Assembly: GCF_013488205.1 (NCBI RefSeq)
Contig: NZ_CP040908.1
Span: 2,606,001-2,670,000 of the forward strand
Origin: Empedobacter falsenii
GTDB taxonomy: Bacteria; Bacteroidota; Bacteroidia; Flavobacteriales; Weeksellaceae
Direction of reading: 5' to 3'
DNA: 64,000 nt
The position numbers were made by a program, and so were the translations under genes. This document shows positions 61,901 to 64,000 of this stretch, piece after piece. Under the pieces are notes generated by a model. That model saw nothing but the letters and a program-made list of their open reading frames with translations. It was not told the origin of the DNA and made no database searches. Positions within the stretch are counted from its first letter, which is position 1. Each line of letters opens with the position of its first letter.

Positions 61901-61993
61901 GAATAATCCTGCTTCAGTTAATTCAGAAAAGTCAATTGTTTGGCGCTCTTGGTATGAATAAAGTCCTTCTATGGTTAATTTTACTGGAATCAT
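58952..61993 (-). CDS. sbcC: SbcC-type SMC ATPase of the SbcCD nuclease
   Basis: 1013 residues. Walker A GNVGSGKSSILE (about 35-47), long coiled-coil arms, zinc-hook CPLCG (about residue 500), ABC signature LSGGQSFQVSLSLALA and Walker B FFFIDEGFGTQD near the C terminus. With SbcD it opens hairpins and processes double-strand break ends. The coiled-coil is rich in Glu, Lys and Gln as usual. Start overlaps the sbcD stop by one base. Confidence 0.95.
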   Translation of the reverse strand: MIPVKLTIEGLYSYQERQTIDFSELTEAGLFGIFGNVGSGKSSILEAIMYVLYGETERLNSKDKRAYNMMNLKSNLSYIEFDFYNFEQKLFRATREFKRNSKRFEDVKSPIVVFYEQKDNEWIPLNHSKAEEIIGLSYENFKRTIIIPQGQFKEFIELGAKDRTQMMKEIFGLHRYDLQDKVAALNSQNLTNLNQLEGKLSGFEEVSEERIKELEENLIEQTKVTNQVQEEYNQMNESFQRLKALKSDFETLKQKKNDFEKVSVQKDQMDQRKVEIERYELIFNAFAQLLENHKKVSNQIEEKSISVENQQKQLTLIENQIKEISNQIEAIKTDYETLPIKRKEETDLELIVQILTFSEEIEKLKARTAKGLREVEEVQKNEQKIEASIKSSEKEVKTLAKSKIDSQTLIEVGNWFVQNQNLQQSIQKQQSKIEEQKHQINVFETQLKTENIEISSFENWFNSEFQKLESTKKSIEKQKNELEVQQKLAHFAHNLHEGESCPLCGALEHPNIVEIDDVSTKFEVVDNELNQIEEKLKLLQKKQNEIQKIIDQKQFVEKQIEQENQALNALKIEQENHLNLFVWKDFDSKNVELFEEKKKAAIALDKTISDKNKEIETFRETLEKERQSVEKYKNALEKFRLEETEKASQIKQNQANLKVLNFEDFKNQTTENVLQNLNDLKLSNAKIEQNYIQFTENLNQLNPKLASQKTSIELVEKQIIDLKEELAINQNQIEKALEKYQIQNIEEVQLILNQQFNVFQIRKELEDFRILFETLKSSIHELEQKLADVSFDEMIYKTQEEKLIFVTNQLKEATEIVTKTKTEIERLNKSFAEKKDLLIELEKLQKRATNLQTMRNLFNSAGFVQYVSSIYLKQLCDNANVRFHRMTRNQLSLQMNDNNDFEIIDYLNEGRSRSVKTLSGGQSFQVSLSLALALAESVQTNAKSEKNFFFIDEGFGTQDADAVNIVFETLMSLQKENRIVGIISHVDELKDRIPVALQITKDEEKGSLIEVVS

Positions 61994-63201
61994 TATGAAT
62001 TCAAAATTTCGTTAAACAAATCCTTTATTTCGTCGTTTGGTTCTTGATTTCCGTTCTTCGATTTGAAATAATCTGTAAACAATTCCTTCATATCTTTTGT
62101 TTGATCTGCAAACTTATATTCAACCGTTTCAACTTCTTGATTTTTAACTTTCGGAATCAAATGAATAATTCCATCATGTGATTGATAAATCAATTTTCGT
62201 TCATCAGCTTTCAAAAAAGAATCACTTTCTAAAGTCAATTCAACCAACGCATTTTGATTTTCATTCAACCATTCTACAGCTACATTTATATCATCAAAAG
62301 TTTTACGAATAAGTGGTTTTCCGTTCTTTAATTCTATTTTATGATAAGAAATAGCTTGATTTAGTTCTGCTTCTATTATCGAAACATATTTCGTTTGACC
62401 AGCTTCGGAAAAACTATAACACAAAGGCGAAGAGCTGTACACAACAGGCTTTTCTTCCGTCCCTATGTTCTTAAAACCATGCAAATGCCCAAGCGCTGTA
62501 TATTGAATTTGAGGCGGAATAGCTTCTGAAAAAATCATATCTGCATTTCCAATTTTAATTGGTTTTTCTCCTTCTGGTTCTTCTAAAATTTCAGCACCTT
62601 TTTGGTTCATATACAAATGCGCCATCAACAAATTAACTCCATTTTCGTCACAATATTCATTCGCAATATTTTTCCAATTTGTCGCTAAAACTTCATTCAA
62701 AGCTTCTTCTTTATTCTCTCCAAAATATTGTTTCAAACGGATTTCGTTTGCATAAGGTGTATGAATAATTCGAATCGGAAAATCGAAAGAATTTAATTTC
62801 AATTCAATCATTCCTTCCACAGATTTCGAAATTTTGAAATCATTTAATTCAAATTCCTGAATTTTTGCATTTGGATAACCAATCAAAATAATTCCACATT
62901 CGCGCGCCAAAGGATCTGGAGCATCAATCAAACTTGGAGAATCGTGATTCCCAGAAATCGCTACAACAGGACGTTTTCCATTATTCGAAAGTCTTTTTAA
63001 TGTTTTATAAAATAATTCTACAGCTTCTACACTTGGATTAAAATTATCAAATAAATCGCCCGCAATAAGTACCAAATCGACTTGTTCTTGATCTGCAATT
63101 TCGACAATTTCATTCATCACTAAAATTTGCTCTTCTAATCTCGAAAAACTATCTAATTTTTTGCCCAAATGCCAATCGGCTGTATGTAGAATTTTTATCA
63201 T
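61993..63201 (-). CDS. sbcD: SbcD nuclease subunit
   Basis: 402 residues of calcineurin-like phosphoesterase type: DWHLGK, AGDLFDN, SGNHDSP, and ALGHLHG metal-binding motifs in order. It is the nuclease of the SbcCD (Mre11-Rad50 type) complex. The start ATG overlaps the stop of a 51-residue ORF (TAATG), so translation of the three genes is coupled. Confidence 0.95.
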   Translation of the reverse strand: MIKILHTADWHLGKKLDSFSRLEEQILVMNEIVEIADQEQVDLVLIAGDLFDNFNPSVEAVELFYKTLKRLSNNGKRPVVAISGNHDSPSLIDAPDPLARECGIILIGYPNAKIQEFELNDFKISKSVEGMIELKLNSFDFPIRIIHTPYANEIRLKQYFGENKEEALNEVLATNWKNIANEYCDENGVNLLMAHLYMNQKGAEILEEPEGEKPIKIGNADMIFSEAIPPQIQYTALGHLHGFKNIGTEEKPVVYSSSPLCYSFSEAGQTKYVSIIEAELNQAISYHKIELKNGKPLIRKTFDDINVAVEWLNENQNALVELTLESDSFLKADERKLIYQSHDGIIHLIPKVKNQEVETVEYKFADQTKDMKELFTDYFKSKNGNQEPNDEIKDLFNEILNS

Positions 63202-63356
63202 TATTCTTCCGTTTCTGGTTTATTTTTATCGTTAAATTGCTGATTAATTACTTTCAATCGAGCTTTACGTTCAGCTTCAGCTTCTTGCGCTTTACGCTTC
63301 TTTTGATCTAACTTTTTCTTGTGCGCTTTTTTATTTGCGTCTGTATTTCTACTCAT
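63201..63356 (-). CDS. Small basic 51-residue protein upstream of sbcD
   Basis: 51 residues (SRNTDANKKAHKKKLDQKKR start, then an EAEAERKARLKVINQQF helix), strongly charged and probably one long helix. It is shorter than many gene-finder cut-offs. Support: its TAA overlaps the sbcD ATG, a -7 box lies 47 bp upstream, and it uses typical codons. Family not recognised; a nucleic-acid-binding partner of SbcCD is a guess. Confidence 0.7.
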   Translation of the reverse strand: MSRNTDANKKAHKKKLDQKKRKAQEAEAERKARLKVINQQFNDKNKPETEE

Positions 63357-63402
63357 TTCTATTTGGTTTAAAATTAATTTTTCTCCACGCCAAATGATGT
63401 CG

Positions 63403-63410
63403 CAAAGTTA
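63403..63410 (-). promoter_or_regulatory. -7 box of the 51-residue ORF-sbcDC operon
   Basis: Minus-strand TAACTTTG, 47 bp before the ATG at 63356. Confidence 0.6.
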
Positions 63411-63437
63411 GATTAAATGATAAAGAATTGTAAAACT

Positions 63438-63469
63438 TTTGTCCAACTAAATTGAAATTATTAACTTGG
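63438..63469 (+). promoter_or_regulatory. Promoter of the bTHX gene
   Basis: TTTG, 20 bases, TAACTTGG (one mismatch in the -7 box), 41 bp before the ATG. Confidence 0.5.
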
Positions 63470-63509
63470 GTAGAAAGTAATCGAATTTATTAATTTTAAA
63501 ACATTTATA

Positions 63510-63644
63510 ATGGGAAAAGGCGATAAAAAATCGAGAAGAGGAAAAATTGTGAATGGCTCTTATGGAGTAAAACGTCCGAGACATAAGTATTATTATGAAG
63601 AAGATGTGGTTGAAGAAAAACCAGCCAAAAAAGCTAAAAAGTAA
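63510..63644 (+). CDS. 30S ribosomal protein THX (bTHX)
   Basis: 44 residues: GKGDKKSRRGKIVNGSYGVK then RPRHKYYYEED and a lysine-rich tail. The GKGDKKSRRGKI start and the basic composition are those of the Bacteroidota form of bTHX, a small basic peptide in the head of the 30S subunit. Too short for most ORF cut-offs. Own promoter and terminator. Confidence 0.92.
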   Translation: MGKGDKKSRRGKIVNGSYGVKRPRHKYYYEEDVVEEKPAKKAKK

Positions 63645-63651
63645 TTTTTTG

Positions 63652-63686
63652 AAGCTGAAAATCACGATTGATTTTCAGCTTTTTTA
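63652..63686 (+). terminator. Terminator of the bTHX gene
   Basis: AAGCTGAAAATCA with TGATTTTCAGCTT, perfect 13-bp stem and T-run. Confidence 0.9.
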
Positions 63687-63690
63687 TTGA

Positions 63691-64000
63691 TTATTTGATG
63701 AATTTATATTCAACATTATTCCAAAAAACATAAGCTCCTTCTTGTTTTAAACTTTCAGGCTTATCTATAATTCTTGGAAAAATATTGTCTTTTGTAATTT
63801 TTCCAAAAGAAGAACTTTTACCAGAAGCAGCACCTCCATTTTCAGTATCTACAACAGCATAAGACTCAAAATGTTTGAACAAATAAAATGAATTTGTTGT
63901 TTTATCAATTCGACCTAACAATACTTTTCTTGTACCATCTGCAACATACAGATTATTTTCCTCTACAGTTGATTTATATTTAGACGTTTTCAATTCTTCA
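63691..64000 (-). CDS. Unknown protein, 5' end beyond the window
   Basis: 103 residues visible; the frame is open to the window edge (the TTG at 63993 is unlikely to be the start), so the gene is partial. Beta-rich, with YVADGTRKVLLGRID and a C-terminal GAYVFWNNVEYKFIK. Not recognised. Convergent with the bTHX gene. Confidence 0.6.
   Translation of the reverse strand, partial: EELKTSKYKSTVEENNLYVADGTRKVLLGRIDKTTNSFYLFKHFESYAVVDTENGGAASGKSSSFGKITKDNIFPRIIDKPESLKQEGAYVFWNNVEYKFIK

Noticed and set aside
1-64000. CRISPR array, integrase, transposase or rRNA
   Set aside because: No regularly spaced short repeats with unique spacers, no recombinase motif and no rRNA sequence were seen. The 43-bp repeats are too far apart and enclose genes.

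Overview
The window is AT-rich chromosomal DNA of a Bacteroidota bacterium of class Flavobacteriia. Evidence seen directly: many genes are preceded by the Bacteroidota -7 box TAnnTTTG rather than a sigma70 -10 box; one secreted protein ends in a type IX secretion (T9SS) type A sorting domain and its neighbour ends in a PID-CTERM-like tail; hcp and vgrG are of the Bacteroidota T6SS (subtype iii) kind; GAPDH has the long form with an N-terminal extension; and a short bTHX ribosomal protein gene is present. A member of the Weeksellaceae (Empedobacter/Chryseobacterium relatives) is my best guess, but the genus cannot be fixed from this window alone.

Layout. 1-1.5 kb: the 3' part of a HAMP/PAS sensor histidine kinase cut by the window edge. 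1.6-5.9 kb: three tandem paralogous secreted proteins and a membrane-anchored TPR/AraC-type regulator. 6.6-14.1 kb: a T6SS accessory island on the minus strand, in transcription order hcp (tssD), vgrG (tssI), a LysM protein, a PAAR-like candidate effector, three tandem paralogues that look like an amplified immunity array, the start of a fourth broken paralogue, and another small membrane protein. No T6SS core genes (sheath, baseplate, ClpV) are present. 14.6-20.6 kb: two gene blocks separated by three direct copies of a repeat of about 43 bp; the larger block is a tight five-gene operon of a Ycf46-like AAA ATPase, a 566-residue membrane protein and three small unrecognised proteins. This operon is the best candidate for an undescribed system. 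20.7-23.0 kb: ywbE, then about 2 kb of non-coding, repeat-dense DNA, then tRNA-Ser.

23.4-34.7 kb: gap, a 998-residue T9SS cargo with a PID-CTERM partner, a conserved unknown, a GNAT/nitrilase fusion, a YidR-like propeller and two more secreted proteins, ending at a second tRNA-Ser copy lying in a 149-bp exact direct repeat of the first. 34.9-45.3 kb: housekeeping and envelope genes (yebC, M3 peptidase lipoprotein, Nudix hydrolase, PlsC-like acyltransferase, mpl, SMR exporter with AraC regulator, YceI-like lipoprotein, mtnN) and a five-gene Thr/Tyr tRNA cluster. 45.6-64 kb: Na/Pi cotransporter, small unknowns, LuxE-like enzyme, duplicated DUF3857/transglutaminase exoproteins, SDR epimerase, voltage-gated-type ion channel, BrkB, an overlapping run rlmH-CPBP protease-rdgB-rnz, and a 51-residue ORF-sbcD-sbcC operon, then bTHX and an edge-truncated unknown.

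How they fit: the left third is accessory (secretion, surface, contact-dependent competition, cassette-like blocks); the right two thirds are mostly conserved nucleotide, cell-wall and DNA-repair functions with interspersed surface proteins. Most convergent gene pairs are separated by recognisable hairpin terminators. All functional calls come from reading motifs; no database search was run.
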